Source: Elgaria multicarinata webbii
Taxonomy: Eukaryota; Chordata; Lepidosauria; Squamata; Anguidae
NCBI RefSeq assembly: GCF_023053635.1
Contig: NC_086182.1
Coordinates: 29,993,501-30,057,500, forward strand
Length of the DNA stretch: 64,000 nt
Direction: 5' to 3'
The translations under genes and the position numbers were made by a program. Positions 63,530-64,000 of the stretch are shown here, piece after piece (within the stretch, counting starts at the first letter, position 1; every line of letters begins with the position of its first letter). The notes below the pieces were generated by a model that was not told the DNA's origin, made no database searches, and saw nothing but the letters and a program-made list of their open reading frames with translations.

Positions 63530-63878
63530 CTCATTAACAACAGCAGCAGCTTGCAATGAGTGAGGATACAGTCAGAAAAAAATATTTGAGGGAAGGGGAG
63601 ATTGCATCACACAGAGAAGAGCAAAAACTTCAAAGTACAGCAAAAGCAGGATTGAGTGAAGTTAATTTCAGGTACAATGAATGTCTCACTTGTTCTTTAT
63701 TTCAGTGATTTTAAAATTAAGCTGTTATGGAGAACAGATTTGTCTAAAACGTGTGCTGTAAAATCAGACATATGACCAAGGCTGTGTTTGGGTGGGCATG
63801 CCCCCTTGGTGCTGGACACGCCCCCTTGGGAGCCGACCATGTTGTCCTCCTTTTTGGCTTCCAAAATATGGTCACCCT
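63530..63878. mobile_element. GGGTGACC-type element, inverted partial copy
   Basis: The right end AAATATGGTCACCCT is a terminal repeat. The stretch is the reverse complement of 59,729-60,062, including the GACAACATGG-to-GGGGGCGTG block and GCAAGCTGCTG. The internal tandem repeats are absent. It ends directly at the shared 5' region of the second NNMT-like gene. Confidence 0.8.
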
Positions 63879-63979
63879 AAAAAGCCTTGGATTGCATCAG
63901 AGAAACAAGGGGGTTGGACCAAAAATAGACAGCTTTAATGACCAGCCCAAGTAGAACTACTGAGGATTTTGCAAGGATC

Positions 63980-64000
63980 ATGGAGGGGCGCTTCACGGAG
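63980..64000 (+). CDS. Second NNMT-like methyltransferase, start of exon 1 (runs off the window)
   Basis: ATG 63,980 opens MEGRFTE, the same seven residues that start the gene on the - strand at 56,558. The preceding 95 bp are also homologous (63,885-63,979), with shared GAGGATTTTGCAAGGATC before the ATG. The gene points away from the first one, so the pair is head-to-head with about 7.4 kb between start codons. Only seven codons lie in the window, so whether it is a full gene or a pseudogene cannot be told. Confidence 0.8.

Overview
This window looks like nuclear DNA of a squamate reptile, most likely a lizard. The main reasons are a Sauria-type tRNA-derived SINE (about 12.78-13.01 kb), CR1 and L2 LINE tails of reptilian type, abundant hAT-type and other short inverted-repeat DNA transposons, and three-exon genes with GT-AG introns. 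There are no bacterial operons, no CRISPR array and no rRNA. Most of the sequence is layered transposable elements. Only three host coding loci are supported.

Layout. 0-14.9 kb: old repeats only (CR1, L2, SINEs, inverted-repeat DNA elements, a 777-bp hAT derivative with a perfect 8-bp target duplication), plus one candidate TATA/CCAAT first exon at 13.1-13.23 kb. 14.97-20.5 kb: a 1.95-kb hAT derivative, an LTR fossil, and two relics of a ZMYM1-like hAT transposase; the second relic sits between exact 43-bp direct repeats. 20.5-28.5 kb: an L2-clade LINE interrupted by a full-length L1-clade LINE (21,590-27,543) with both ORFs open and a perfect 15-bp target duplication. 30.1-34.5 kb: a small two-exon CD225/dispanin gene on the + strand with a repeat-filled intron. 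34,561-46,776: a 12.2-kb hAT element with an exact 8-bp target duplication, matching ends, an uninterrupted 849-codon BED-finger transposase on the - strand, repeat arrays near both ends, and about 5 kb of internal satellite partly derived from its own transposase gene. It lies 21 bp past the poly(A) signal of the dispanin gene. 47-51 kb: mixed repeats, including a third ZMYM1-like hAT relic split by a GC-rich inverted-repeat element. 51.4-56.6 kb: a complete three-exon NNMT/INMT-family methyltransferase gene on the - strand, with a 2.8-kb derivative of the same hAT family in intron 1. 57.2-63.9 kb: a 5'-truncated L1, Tc1/mariner- or hAT-like MITEs, a hammerhead-like motif, and local duplications. 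63,980-64,000: the first seven codons of a second NNMT-like gene on the + strand, divergent from the first.

The most unusual object is the 12.2-kb hAT element. It looks structurally whole, has several internally deleted relatives in the window with target duplications of their own, and has built a large tandem array from its own transposase 5' coding sequence. The NNMT-like pair is the most interesting host content: the S-adenosylmethionine-site residues are kept, but two residues that contact nicotinamide in human NNMT are changed. All calls come from reading the sequence; no database search was run.
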